This document shows, one piece after another, positions 17,281-25,542 of a stretch of 64,000 nt of DNA. The DNA is from Loktanella fryxellensis. GTDB lineage: Bacteria > Pseudomonadota > Alphaproteobacteria > Rhodobacterales > Rhodobacteraceae. The notes under the pieces were generated by a model that saw nothing but the letters and a program-made list of their open reading frames with translations, ran no database searches and was not told where the DNA came from. Each line of letters starts with the position of its first letter. Position 1 is the first letter of the stretch. Position numbers and translations under genes: made by a program. Location of the stretch: contig NZ_FOCI01000003.1 in NCBI RefSeq assembly GCF_900110065.1, positions 1-64,000 on the forward strand, written 5' to 3'.

Positions 17281-19128
17281 CTACTTGGGCTTCTTGTTGG
17301 TGTTGGCGTTGGCCGCCGCCGCCGCCGTCTTGCGGCGGTTGAACGTGGACTTGATGTTGCCGAACACGTCGGGTCTGGCCCCGTGGCTGCGCATGATGAG
17401 GTATTGCTGCGCGAAGGTGATCGTGTTGTTCGCGATCCAGTAGATCACGAGGCCGCTGGCGAAGCTGCCCAGCATGAACATGAACACCCATGGCATCCAC
17501 GCAAAGATCATCTGCTGCGTGGGATCGGTGGGGGCCGGGTTCAGTTTCTGCTGCAGCCACATGGAAATGCCCAGCAGGATCGGCAGTACGCCCAGCGACA
17601 GGATGAAGAAGATGCTGCCCGGTTCCGGCGTGGCCCACGGCAGCAGGCCGAACAGGTTCAGGATGGAGGACGGATCGGGCGCGGACAGGTCGTTGATCCA
17701 GCCGAACCACGGTGCGTGCCGCAGTTCCAGCGTGACGAAGATCACCTTGTAGAGCGAGAAAAAGATCGGGATCTGGATCAGGATCGGCAGGCACCCGGCG
17801 GCCGGGTTCACCTTGTTGTCCTTGTAGAGCTTCATCATCCCCTGCTGCAGGGCGGCCTTGTCGTCGCCGGTCCGCTCCTTCAGCTTTTCCATCTCGGGCT
17901 GCAGTTCCTTCATCCGCGCCATGCTGACGTAGGATTTGTAGGCCAGCGGCAGCACGAGCAGTTTCAGCAGGAAAGTCAGGGCGATGATCGACCAGCCCAT
18001 GTTGCCGATCAGCAGGTTCAGGTGATGCAGCACCCAGAAGATCGGCTTGGTCAGGAAAAAGAACCAGCCCCAGTCGATGCTGTCGATGAACCCGGTGACG
18101 CCCGACTGCTGATAGTCGCGGATCGCCTCCCATTCCTTGGCACCGGCGAACAGCTGGGTGGTGATCGTGGTCGTGGCACCGGCGGCGACGGTCTGCGGTT
18201 CACGGACCGCTTCGGCCTGAAAGATGTCGCGGCTGGGGAAGTACTTGGCGGTGGACCGGAAGGCGGCGGTCTGATCGGGGATCAGCGTCGTCATCCAGTA
18301 GTGGTCGGTATAGCCGATCCAGCCGCTTTGCGTGACGTCGAACCGTTCGGCATTGGTGCCTTCGCGGTCGTCGACCTCGAAATCCACCATGTTCTTGTAT
18401 TTCACTTCCTCCAGCGTGCCGTCGGTCATGCGGACCAGACCCTCGTGCAGGATGAAGAAGTTCTGCAGGTCGGACGGCGTGCCTTCCTGCCGCAGCAGAC
18501 CGTAGGGCCGCAGGCTGACGGGGGCATCGGTGGTGTTCTCGACGCTTTGGGCCACGCTGAACATGTAGCGGTCGTCGACCGAGATCGCGTTCCGGAAGAT
18601 CTGGCCCGCGCCGTTGTCCCACGCCAGCGTGACGGGGGTGTCGGGGGTCAGGGTGGTCCCATCCTCCAGCGTCCACAGGGTATCCGGGCCGGGCACGGCG
18701 TCGGCGGCCACGCCGTCGACCCCGGTCCAGCCGAAGCTGGCGAAATAGGCGTCCGGCGTGCCGCTGGGCGACAGCAGCGTGACGGTGGGAGAGCCGTCGT
18801 CCGTCGTCTCGCGGTATTGCGTCAGGCGCAGATCATCGATGCGACCGCCAAGCAGAGAGATCGACCCGTCGAGTTCGGGGGTCTGTACGGGGATGCGCGG
18901 GGCCTCGGCCAGCGCCTCGGTCTCTTCGGTGGGGGCGGCCAGCGCGGTGGCATCGGTCGTCGCCGCATCGGCACCGGGCACGGCGAGGGTACCTGCGTCC
19001 TGTTGGGCCTGCACCTCCTCCAGCGTGGCGGGGGCCTGCACCTCTGGCGGGAACAGGAATGTCCAGACGATGATCACGACCGTGGAAAGCACGAGCGCGA
19101 GGATCAGGTTCTTGTTTTGATCTTGCAT
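17281..19128 (-). CDS. yidC: Membrane protein insertase YidC
   Basis: Inserts and folds inner-membrane proteins alone or with SecYEG. The 615-residue protein begins MQDQNKNLILALVLSTVVII (start at 19128), giving the first membrane helix. The large periplasmic P1 domain follows to about residue 350, and then the conserved 60KD_IMP domain. That domain shows LLIGNMGWSIIALTFLLKLL, the cytoplasmic MKELQPEMEKLKERTGDDKA loop and four further helices. The tail NRRKTAAAAANANTNKKPK is basic. An upstream in-frame start (19173) adds 15 unconserved residues. It heads yidC-engB. Confidence 0.95.
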   Translation of the reverse strand: MQDQNKNLILALVLSTVVIIVWTFLFPPEVQAPATLEEVQAQQDAGTLAVPGADAATTDATALAAPTEETEALAEAPRIPVQTPELDGSISLLGGRIDDLRLTQYRETTDDGSPTVTLLSPSGTPDAYFASFGWTGVDGVAADAVPGPDTLWTLEDGTTLTPDTPVTLAWDNGAGQIFRNAISVDDRYMFSVAQSVENTTDAPVSLRPYGLLRQEGTPSDLQNFFILHEGLVRMTDGTLEEVKYKNMVDFEVDDREGTNAERFDVTQSGWIGYTDHYWMTTLIPDQTAAFRSTAKYFPSRDIFQAEAVREPQTVAAGATTTITTQLFAGAKEWEAIRDYQQSGVTGFIDSIDWGWFFFLTKPIFWVLHHLNLLIGNMGWSIIALTFLLKLLVLPLAYKSYVSMARMKELQPEMEKLKERTGDDKAALQQGMMKLYKDNKVNPAAGCLPILIQIPIFFSLYKVIFVTLELRHAPWFGWINDLSAPDPSSILNLFGLLPWATPEPGSIFFILSLGVLPILLGISMWLQQKLNPAPTDPTQQMIFAWMPWVFMFMLGSFASGLVIYWIANNTITFAQQYLIMRSHGARPDVFGNIKSTFNRRKTAAAAANANTNKKPK

Positions 19129-19192
19129 GGGTCGCAACGTCCGTCTGTCAGAAGGGTGGGTTGGTTGGTTCAATCCCTGCGACCCCCAAAGG

Positions 19193-20059
19193 TCAAGGGG
19201 TGTCCGTGGTATTGTGATCAGCGGCCGGGGCGGCCGTGGGGTCCAGCGTCAGCCCGGCGAAATCGAAAAGGCCCAGATCCAGAAGGTGACTGGGCCGCGC
19301 ATTCATCAGCGCGCTGAATATCTTGCCGCGCCGGCCGGGACTGTTCGCCTCCCACCCGTCGAGCAGACGCTTGATCTGCTGGCGCTGCAATCCGTCCTGA
19401 CTGCCGCACAGGTCGCAGGGGATGATGGGATAGTTCATTGCGCGGGCAAAGGCGTCGCAGTCCGCCTCTGCCACATGGGCAAGGGGGCGGTAGAGGAACA
19501 GATCGCCGTCGTCGTTCTTCAGCTTGGGCGGCATCGTGGCCAGCTTTCCGCCGTGGAACAGGTTGAGGAAGAACGTCTCGAGGATGTCGTCGCGGTGATG
19601 GCCCAGCACGACAGCGGTGCAGCCTTCCTCGCGCGCAATGCGGTACAGGTTCGCGCGGCGCAGGCGCGAACACATGGTGCACAGCGTGCGGCCGACGGGC
19701 GTCTTGTCCATCACGACGGAATAGGTGTCGCGGTAATCGATGCGGTGCGGCACGCCCATGCGGGCCAGAAACTCCGGCAGGACGGTCGCCGGAAAACCGG
19801 GCTGTCCCTGATCGAGGTTGCACGCCAGCAAATCGACCGGCAGCAGGCCGCGCCATTGCAATTCATAGAGCACAGCCAGCAGGGTGTAGCTGTCCTTGCC
19901 GCCAGACAGGCAGACCAGCCATTTGCCGCCCGGTGCGATCATGCCGTAACGGTCGATCGCCTCGCGCGTGTCGCGGACCAGCCGCTTGCGCAGCTTCTTG
20001 AACGCGACCGAATCCGGCGCGCCGTTGAACAGGGGATGGATGTCGGTTTCGTCCAGCAT
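19193..20059 (-). CDS. ttcA: tRNA 2-thiocytidine(32) synthetase TtcA
   Basis: Iron-sulfur-dependent enzyme that thiolates cytidine 32 of certain tRNAs. The 288-residue product has the PP-loop SGGKDS at 52-57. Its cysteines C127 and C130 (CTMC) and C215 (CDLCGSQ) correspond to the Fe-S/catalytic set of E. coli Ttc[21 protein letters not shown] is the conserved adenylation-side block. It lies between yidC and a divergent lipoprotein gene, so it interrupts the common yidD-yidC neighbourhood. Confidence 0.93.
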   Translation of the reverse strand: MLDETDIHPLFNGAPDSVAFKKLRKRLVRDTREAIDRYGMIAPGGKWLVCLSGGKDSYTLLAVLYELQWRGLLPVDLLACNLDQGQPGFPATVLPEFLARMGVPHRIDYRDTYSVVMDKTPVGRTLCTMCSRLRRANLYRIAREEGCTAVVLGHHRDDILETFFLNLFHGGKLATMPPKLKNDDGDLFLYRPLAHVAEADCDAFARAMNYPIIPCDLCGSQDGLQRQQIKRLLDGWEANSPGRRGKIFSALMNARPSHLLDLGLFDFAGLTLDPTAAPAADHNTTDTP

Positions 20060-20161
20060 GGCGCGTCCCTACTGCGGCGGTGGCAAAAACGCTAGCCGAA
20101 TTGCACTCGCCCGCCGTGGGCGGCACGCTAGGTTCCTGCGCACAAGAAGGAGGCACCCCTC

Positions 20162-20701
20162 ATGCGTTTCGCGATCCTCGGCGGTTTGGCCCTGATGGCC
20201 GCCTGCACCGGCAAGCCGTCGTTCGACGACGCCACGCTGTCGGACAAGAAGCTCGACATCGAGGAGTTCTTCGATGGAGAGCTGGTGGCCTACGGTCAGT
20301 TTCAGGACATCCTCGGCACCGTGCGGCGCAGCTTCGTGGTGAACATCACGGGCGACTGGGACGGTCAGGTGCTGACCTTGACCGAGGATTTCGTCTACGA
20401 GGACGGCAGCACCGAACAGCGGATCTGGTCGCTGACCAAGACCGGGCCGGAGTCGTGGACCGGCACCGCCCCCGGCGTGATCGGGACCGCCACGGGGCAG
20501 GAACAGGACAACCGGTTCAACTGGAAATACGAGATCGACTTGGCCGTCCCGTCCGCGGACGGCACGAGCGAGACGATGCGCGTCACCTTCGACGACTGGA
20601 TGTGGCTGCAGACCGACACCCGCCTGTTCAACCGCGCCTACGTCAAGCGCTATGGCGTGGACATCGGCGACGTCAGCATTTCGTTCGAGAAGCTGGACTA
20701 G
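20162..20701 (+). CDS. DUF3833-type lipoprotein
   Basis: A 179-residue predicted lipoprotein. The N-terminus MRFAILGGLALMAAC carries a lipobox with Cys15. The mature part has LDIEEFFDGELVAYGQFQDI, FVVNITGDWDGQ and FDDWMWLQTDTRLFNRAY, the pattern of the DUF3833 family of unknown function (lipocalin-like beta strands). AAGGAGG is 8 nt before the ATG. It is divergent from ttcA and convergent with yidD, whose stop is only 3 bp away. I know no experimental role; localisation in the outer or inner membrane is inferred. Confidence 0.8.
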   Translation: MRFAILGGLALMAACTGKPSFDDATLSDKKLDIEEFFDGELVAYGQFQDILGTVRRSFVVNITGDWDGQVLTLTEDFVYEDGSTEQRIWSLTKTGPESWTGTAPGVIGTATGQEQDNRFNWKYEIDLAVPSADGTSETMRVTFDDWMWLQTDTRLFNRAYVKRYGVDIGDVSISFEKLD

Positions 20702-20704
20702 ACC

Positions 20705-20926
20705 TCAGTCCGGCACGTTGTCGATGCCGGACCCGCCCCACGGGTGACAGCGCCCCAACCGGCGTAGCGTCAGCCACGTACCGCGCATGGCACCATGGCG
20801 CTGCAAAGCCTCCAGCGCATAGGCGGAACATGTGGGATGGAACCGACAGCCGTGTCCCACCCAAGGCGACAGCAGCAGGCGGTAAGCGCGGATCGGCAGG
20901 GCGACAAGATGCGCCAGCGGCGTCAT
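20705..20926 (-). CDS. yidD: Membrane protein insertion efficiency factor YidD
   Basis: Small amphipathic membrane-associated protein that assists YidC-dependent insertion. The 73-residue product has the complete family pattern: [35 protein letters not shown] with two conserved cysteines (residues 28 and 34), then [19 protein letters not shown] with the third. The start at 20926 overlaps the rnpA stop (ATGA). It is separated from yidC by the lipoprotein gene and ttcA, rather than adjacent as in many bacteria. Confidence 0.95.
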   Translation of the reverse strand: MTPLAHLVALPIRAYRLLLSPWVGHGCRFHPTCSAYALEALQRHGAMRGTWLTLRRLGRCHPWGGSGIDNVPD

Positions 20927-21351
20927 CCGTGCACCCGCTCCAATGCGCGGATCAGGTCGGTCTGCAATTGGCCAAAGGGCAGGGTGGCCGTGGTCTGTGG
21001 CCGCCCGACAAGGACATAGTCCCAGCCCGCGCGCCCATGCAGCGGCAGCACCAGCCGCGCGATTTCGCGCAGGCGGCGCTTGGCCCGGTTGCGGGCCACC
21101 GCGTTGCCGACCTTCTTGGAGCACGTATATCCCACCCGCATCGGCCCGTCTGCGTCGGTGCGGGGGCGGCCTTGGAGGTGGATTCCCGCCGTGCCCTGCC
21201 TGCGCCCGTGGCTGGCCGCGACGAAATCGCGACGCTGCGTCAGGGTCACGGGCATGACGGGACCCGGCATCGCTGGACTTGCCATCGCAGGCTGTGGACA
21301 TGACAAAGCCGCCGGTGTGCCCGCATCATCGGGCTGGTCCGGCGGCAGCAT
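20923..21351 (-). CDS. rnpA: Ribonuclease P protein component
   Basis: Protein cofactor of RNase P, which removes tRNA 5' leaders. The core [20 protein letters not shown] and the RNR signature [17 protein letters not shown] are plain. The start is uncertain. The ATG at 21351 gives 142 residues with a Pro/Ala-rich extension common in Rhodobacteraceae. A TTG at 21366 or GTG at 21360 would place it 8-14 nt after rpmH, and an ATG at 21255 gives the minimal domain. It overlaps yidD by 4 nt. Confidence 0.9.
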   Translation of the reverse strand: MLPPDQPDDAGTPAALSCPQPAMASPAMPGPVMPVTLTQRRDFVAASHGRRQGTAGIHLQGRPRTDADGPMRVGYTCSKKVGNAVARNRAKRRLREIARLVLPLHGRAGWDYVLVGRPQTTATLPFGQLQTDLIRALERVHG

Positions 21352-21374
21352 GTCGGTCACGTCCAAGGCGGCGC

Positions 21375-21509
21375 TTATGCGCTCAGCTTGGCCCGGCCCT
21401 TGGCGCGGCGGGCGTTGATGATCTTGCGGCCCGAGGGGGTGGCCATGCGGGCACGGAAACCGTGACGGTTCTTGCGGACGCGGTTGCTGGGTTGGAACGT
21501 GCGCTTCAT
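21375..21509 (-). CDS. rpmH: 50S ribosomal protein L34 (bL34)
   Basis: Complete 44-residue L34: [20 protein letters not shown], then [29 protein letters not shown] is 6 nt before the ATG at 21509. It is first gene of the rpmH-rnpA-yidD unit, with a well-matched promoter just upstream. An in-frame ATG 19 codons earlier is rejected because L34 always starts at MKRT. Confidence 0.97.
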   Translation of the reverse strand: MKRTFQPSNRVRKNRHGFRARMATPSGRKIINARRAKGRAKLSA

Positions 21510-21576
21510 CGCGTGTCCTCCGGTTCGGGGGCCAAATCCGGGATGGATTCGAGGCCCGTCATTCATTCAGACCTGC

Positions 21577-21605
21577 CCTTTAGGCGGCCCATCTGGCCCT
21601 GTCAA
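21577..21605 (-). promoter_or_regulatory. Predicted promoter of rpmH-rnpA-yidD
   Basis: On the minus strand TTGACA (21605-21600) and TAAAGG (21582-21577) are 17 bp apart. This perfect -35 lies about 70 bp upstream of the rpmH start. It is one of the best sigma70 matches in the window and fits a highly expressed ribosomal gene. Confidence 0.65.
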
Positions 21606-21800
21606 CGCCGCAGCGGACCACAAGATGTGTCAGCGACGCGATTTAAGGGCGCGCCCGTGTTACAGATCGCGGGACCGATCGCACGAAAGCGGGCCGGTAC
21701 CGCCCCCGCCGATCAAGGGCGCGTGATCCGGGGCGTCAGGCTGGGGACCATGCCCCATCTATGCTACATCACGCCGCATTGCCGCATCGAAAGCGATCCC

Positions 21801-22553
21801 ATGACCCAGACCACCACCGCGACCCCCCTTGTGCGGCGCCTGCCGCTGATCGCCATCGTCGTGGTGGCGCTGGTGGGGGCATGGGCGCTGCGCGACTATC
21901 TGTCCTTCGACGCGCTGGCCCGCAACCGAGAGGCGCTGATCGCCTTCCGCGATGCGAACTATCTGCTGTGCGCGCTGGGATTCATGGCCGCCTATGCCGC
22001 CATCGTCGCCTTCAGCCTGCCGGGGGCGACCATCGCCACGCTGACCGGCGGGTTCCTGTTCGGCACCTGGCCCACAGCCTTTCCGGTGCTGCCCGGCGCG
22101 CTGTTCAACGTGGCGGGGGCCACCACGGGGGCGATCCTGCTGTTCCTGGCGGCCCGCTGGGGACTGGGGCAGGCGCTGGCCACGCGCATGGATGCCAGCG
22201 ACGGCGTGGTGAAGCGGATCAAGGACGGCATCGACGACGAGGGCAACCAGTGGTCCATGCTGTTCCTGATCCGCCTCGTGCCCGCCGTGCCGTTCTTCGT
22301 GGCAAACCTCGTGCCCGCGCTGGTCGGCGTCCCGCTCCATCGCTTTGCGGTCAGCACGTTCTTCGGCATCATGCCGGGGGCGGTCGTCTATACCTCGGTC
22401 GGTGCCGGTCTGGGCGAGGTTTTCGCGCGTGGCGAGACGCCGGATCTGGGAATCATCTTTCAGCCTGCGATCCTGTTGCCGATCCTGGGCCTGTGTCTGC
22501 TGGCGGCGCTGCCGCTGGTGCTGAAGGCCGTGCGCGGCCAAAAAGGTCTGTAA
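21801..22553 (+). CDS. TVP38/TMEM64 (DedA-related) membrane protein
   Basis: A 250-residue multi-pass inner-membrane protein. It has an N-terminal helix (residues 13-30), FSLPGATIATLTGGFLFGTW, the re-entrant-loop G/P-rich region and LIRLVPAVPFFVANLVPALVGVPL (given in part), typical of the SNARE-associated/VTT fold. The family is linked to lipid scrambling and to polyprenyl-phosphate transport in DedA relatives; the substrate here is unknown. It is followed after 18 nt by a MerA/Lpd-like flavoprotein, a pairing (sometimes a fusion) that recurs in bacteria. Confidence 0.85.
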   Translation: MTQTTTATPLVRRLPLIAIVVVALVGAWALRDYLSFDALARNREALIAFRDANYLLCALGFMAAYAAIVAFSLPGATIATLTGGFLFGTWPTAFPVLPGALFNVAGATTGAILLFLAARWGLGQALATRMDASDGVVKRIKDGIDDEGNQWSMLFLIRLVPAVPFFVANLVPALVGVPLHRFAVSTFFGIMPGAVVYTSVGAGLGEVFARGETPDLGIIFQPAILLPILGLCLLAALPLVLKAVRGQKGL

Positions 22554-22571
22554 GTTGAAAAGGTCTGTGAC

Positions 22572-23993
22572 ATGACGCATCTCAAGGTCGATCTGTGCAT
22601 CATCGGGGCGGGGTCCGCCGGTCTGTCGGTCGCCGCGGGCGCGGCCCAGATGGGGGCCTCCGTCGTGCTGATCGAACGGGCCGAGATGGGGGGCGACTGC
22701 CTGAACGCGGGCTGCATCCCGTCCAAGGCGCTGATCGCCGCCGCGAAACATGCCTATCAACCGCAGCACGGCGCGGCGTTCGGCGTCGAAGATACCACCC
22801 CGCAGGTCGATTTCGCCGCCGTCAAGGATCACGTCCGCCGCGTGATCGACACCATTGCCCCCGTCGATAGTCAGGAGCGGTTCGAGGGGCTGGGTTGCAC
22901 CGTGATCCGCGCCGATGCCCGCTTTGTCAGCCGGACAGAGGTGCAGGCGGGGGACACCATCATCACCGCCCGGCGATTCGTAATCGCCACCGGGTCCGGC
23001 CCCTTCGTGCCGCCGATACCCGGTCTGGACGGCGTGATGGTCCACACGAACGAGACGATCTTCGATCTGCGCGACAAGCCCGACCACCTCATCATCATCG
23101 GCGGCGGCCCCATCGGGATGGAGATGGCACAGGCGCACCGCCGCCTCGGCTGCGCCGTCACTGTGATCGAGGGCGCCAAGGCGATGGGCAAGGACGACCC
23201 CGAACTCGCCGCCATCGTGCTGGACCGCCTGCGGGGTGAGGGTGTCGCGATCATGGAGGATGCCAAGGCCGAGCGCGTCAGCGGCGGCGAGGGTGGTGCA
23301 ATCACCGTCCACACCAGCAAAGGCCGCGTGACCGGCACGCACCTGCTGGTCGCCGTCGGCCGCGCGGTCAAGGTGGATGGCATGGGTCTGGACGTCGCGG
23401 GCGTGGATCACGACCGCAAGGGCATCACGGTGGACGCCAACTTGCGGTCGGTCAGCAACAAGGCGGTCTATGCGGCAGGTGACGTGGCGGGCGGCCTGCA
23501 ATTCACCCATGTCGCGGGCTACCACGGCGGACAGCTCGTGCGGGCGCTGATGTTCGGCCTGCCGGCACGCGCCCGCACCGACCACATCCCCTGGGCCACC
23601 TACACCGACCCCGAACTGGCCCACGTCGGCCTGACAGAGGCTGAGGCCCGCAAGCGTCACGGCGACAAGCTGACCGTGGTCCGGTCGGAATACGCCCACA
23701 ACGACCGCGCCAATACCGAAGGCCGCACCACGGGCCTGATCAAGGTCATGGTGGTGGGCGGTCGCCCGGTGGGCGCGTCCATCGTCGGCCATCTGGCGGG
23801 CGAGCTGATCGGCATGTGGGCCATGGCCATCGCCAACAAGCTGAAGATGACCGCGATCAGCAATACCGTTCTGCCCTATCCGACCTATATGGAATTGAAC
23901 AAACGGGCCGCTGGCGCGTATTTCAGTCCCAAGCTGTTCGAGAGTGCGACGGTGAAACGTGTGGTGGGGCTGGTGCAGCGCTGGCTGCCCTGA
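22572..23993 (+). CDS. MerA/Lpd-like FAD-dependent pyridine nucleotide-disulfide oxidoreductase
   Basis: A 473-residue flavoenzyme with an FAD-binding GAGSAG (12-17), the redox-active disulfide CLNAGC (C43, C48), an NAD(P)-site GGGPIGMEMA near 177 and a C-terminal dimerisation domain. It is neither a true lipoamide dehydrogenase nor a mercuric reductase. The usual catalytic His is absent (LPYPTYMEL where Lpd has His-Pro-x-x-x-Ser-Glu), the C-terminal Cys pair of MerA is missing (the chain ends RWLP), and there is no HMA domain. The substrate is unknown. Co-transcription with the TVP38 gene upstream suggests a shared envelope or redox job. Confidence 0.8.
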   Translation: MTHLKVDLCIIGAGSAGLSVAAGAAQMGASVVLIERAEMGGDCLNAGCIPSKALIAAAKHAYQPQHGAAFGVEDTTPQVDFAAVKDHVRRVIDTIAPVDSQERFEGLGCTVIRADARFVSRTEVQAGDTIITARRFVIATGSGPFVPPIPGLDGVMVHTNETIFDLRDKPDHLIIIGGGPIGMEMAQAHRRLGCAVTVIEGAKAMGKDDPELAAIVLDRLRGEGVAIMEDAKAERVSGGEGGAITVHTSKGRVTGTHLLVAVGRAVKVDGMGLDVAGVDHDRKGITVDANLRSVSNKAVYAAGDVAGGLQFTHVAGYHGGQLVRALMFGLPARARTDHIPWATYTDPELAHVGLTEAEARKRHGDKLTVVRSEYAHNDRANTEGRTTGLIKVMVVGGRPVGASIVGHLAGELIGMWAMAIANKLKMTAISNTVLPYPTYMELNKRAAGAYFSPKLFESATVKRVVGLVQRWLP

Positions 23994-24006
23994 GGTCGGA
24001 GGGTCG

Positions 24007-25407
24007 ATGCTGAACACACTGTCGGGCCGCTTCCTGATCCTGACCGTCATCTTCGTGATGCTAGCAGAGGTGTTCATCTTCGTGCCATCCGTCGCGCGGT
24101 TCAGGCAGGACTACCTGCTCGACCGGCTGGAGCGGGCGCAGATCGCGTCATTGGCGGTCGAGGCATCAGACATGATCTCGCCCGATCTGGAACGCGAGCT
24201 GCTGAAGAACGCGGGCGTGTTCAACGTGGTGTTGCGCCGTGACGACATGCGGCAACTGGCGCTGTCCTCGCCGATCCCGGACGAGATCGCCGCGACCTAC
24301 GACATGCGCGACCCGTCCGGTCCGGTGCTGATCCGCGATGCCATGGCGACGCTGCTGGATGCGGACCCGCGCATCATCCGCGTGATCGGCAACCCGGTGC
24401 AGGGGGCCGGTGTGCAGATCGAGGTCACGATGATGCAGATGCCGTTGCGCACGGCGATGCTCGAATACGGCCTGAACGTGCTGCTGCTCTCCGCCGTCAT
24501 CTCGGTCATCACGGCGCTGCTGCTGTTCCTCGCGGTGCAGGCGTTCCTCGTGCGCCCCATCAAGGCGGTGATCGGGCAGGTCCTGAGCTATGCCGAAGCG
24601 CCAGAGGATGCCCGCCGCATCATCGAACCCCGTGCGGGTGTGCGCGAGTTGCGCGACGCCGAGGTGGCCCTGCAGACCATGCAGACGCAGCTGACCGGCG
24701 CCTTGAAGCAAAAGGATCGGTTGGCCCAACTGGGCGGGGCCGTCGCCAAGGTCAGTCACGACCTGCGCAACATCCTGACCTCGGCCCAGCTCTTTACCGA
24801 CCGCATCGAAGGGTCCGACGATCCGCTGGTCAAGCGGATGGCGCCCAAGCTGGTGGGATCCATCACCCGCGCGGTGCACCTGTGCGAAAGCACGCTGGCC
24901 TTCGGCCGCGCGGACGAACCGGCCCCCCGCCTTGCGCGCGTGTCCCTGTCCCAGATCGTCGACGACGTGGTCGAGGGCGAGCGTCTGGCCGCAGGCGACT
25001 ATGCGCTGTCTTTTGCCGAGGACATCCCAGCCACCATGACCCTTCGCGCGGACGGCGAGCAGATCTTCCGCGTGCTGTCCAACCTCGTGCGCAATGCCCG
25101 TCAGGCCATCATGGCGACGGGCAAGCCCGGCGAAATCTGCCTGCACGGCGAGGAGGACGACACCGTCTGGCGCATCACCGTCACCGACACCGGACCCGGC
25201 CTGCCGCCCAAGGCGCGCGAGCACCTATTTCAGCCGTTTCAGGGCGGCGTGCGCAAGGGCGGGGCAGGGCTGGGGCTGGTGATCTCGGGCGATCTGGTGC
25301 GCGGCCACGGCGGGCGGCTGACCCTGCAGGACACCGGCGATGCGGGGACGACCTTCATCATCGAGATGCCAAAGGCGGACTTTGCCCTTGCCCCTGCGGC
25401 AGCCTGA
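24007..25407 (+). CDS. Membrane sensor histidine kinase (orphan)
   Basis: A 466-residue kinase. Two membrane segments (about 8-28 and 156-180) enclose a periplasmic sensing domain of about 125 residues. A short linker/HAMP-like region follows, then an H-box KVSHDLRNIL with H251 and a HATPase_c domain: N-box SNLVRNARQA (N363), G1 DTGPG (394-398), G2 GGAGLGL (418-424). No response regulator gene is in the neighbourhood, so its partner must be elsewhere. The ATG at 24007 starts 13 nt after the flavoprotein stop, so it may be read from the same mRNA. The signal sensed is unknown. Confidence 0.85.
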   Translation: MLNTLSGRFLILTVIFVMLAEVFIFVPSVARFRQDYLLDRLERAQIASLAVEASDMISPDLERELLKNAGVFNVVLRRDDMRQLALSSPIPDEIAATYDMRDPSGPVLIRDAMATLLDADPRIIRVIGNPVQGAGVQIEVTMMQMPLRTAMLEYGLNVLLLSAVISVITALLLFLAVQAFLVRPIKAVIGQVLSYAEAPEDARRIIEPRAGVRELRDAEVALQTMQTQLTGALKQKDRLAQLGGAVAKVSHDLRNILTSAQLFTDRIEGSDDPLVKRMAPKLVGSITRAVHLCESTLAFGRADEPAPRLARVSLSQIVDDVVEGERLAAGDYALSFAEDIPATMTLRADGEQIFRVLSNLVRNARQAIMATGKPGEICLHGEEDDTVWRITVTDTGPGLPPKAREHLFQPFQGGVRKGGAGLGLVISGDLVRGHGGRLTLQDTGDAGTTFIIEMPKADFALAPAAA

Positions 25408-25465
25408 CGATTTTTGCGTTTCAGGCTTGCGCCCCTCCCGCGGCTTGGCTAAACGGCCCCTACGC

Positions 25466-25542
25466 GGATTGGTAGCTCAGTTGGATAGAGTACTTGACTA
25501 CGAATCAAGGGGTCGGGGGTTCGAATCCTCCCCAGTCCGCCA
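25466..25542 (+). tRNA. tRNA-Arg (anticodon ACG)
   Basis: A 77-nt cloverleaf folds completely. The acceptor stem is GGATTGG/CCAGTCC with one T-G pair, position 8-9 TA is followed by GCTC of the D-arm, the anticodon arm is CTTGA-CTACGAA-TCAAG (anticodon ACG, read as ICG after deamination), and the T-arm has GTTCGAATC. Discriminator G and an encoded CCA end at 25542. The gene lies 58 bp after the histidine kinase and borders a long stretch without genes. Confidence 0.97.

Noticed and set aside
16927-19317. Plus-strand open frame of nearly 800 codons opposite engB and yidC
   Set aside because: Both minus-strand genes have full motif sets; the plus-strand product is compositionally a shadow.
22572-23993. 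Calling the flavoprotein a mercuric reductase
   Set aside because: It lacks the C-terminal Cys pair and any neighbouring mer gene.
21759-24077. Long minus-strand open frame opposite the TVP38 and flavoprotein genes
   Set aside because: FAD, NAD and CxxxxC motifs prove the plus-strand coding; the antisense frame lacks any.
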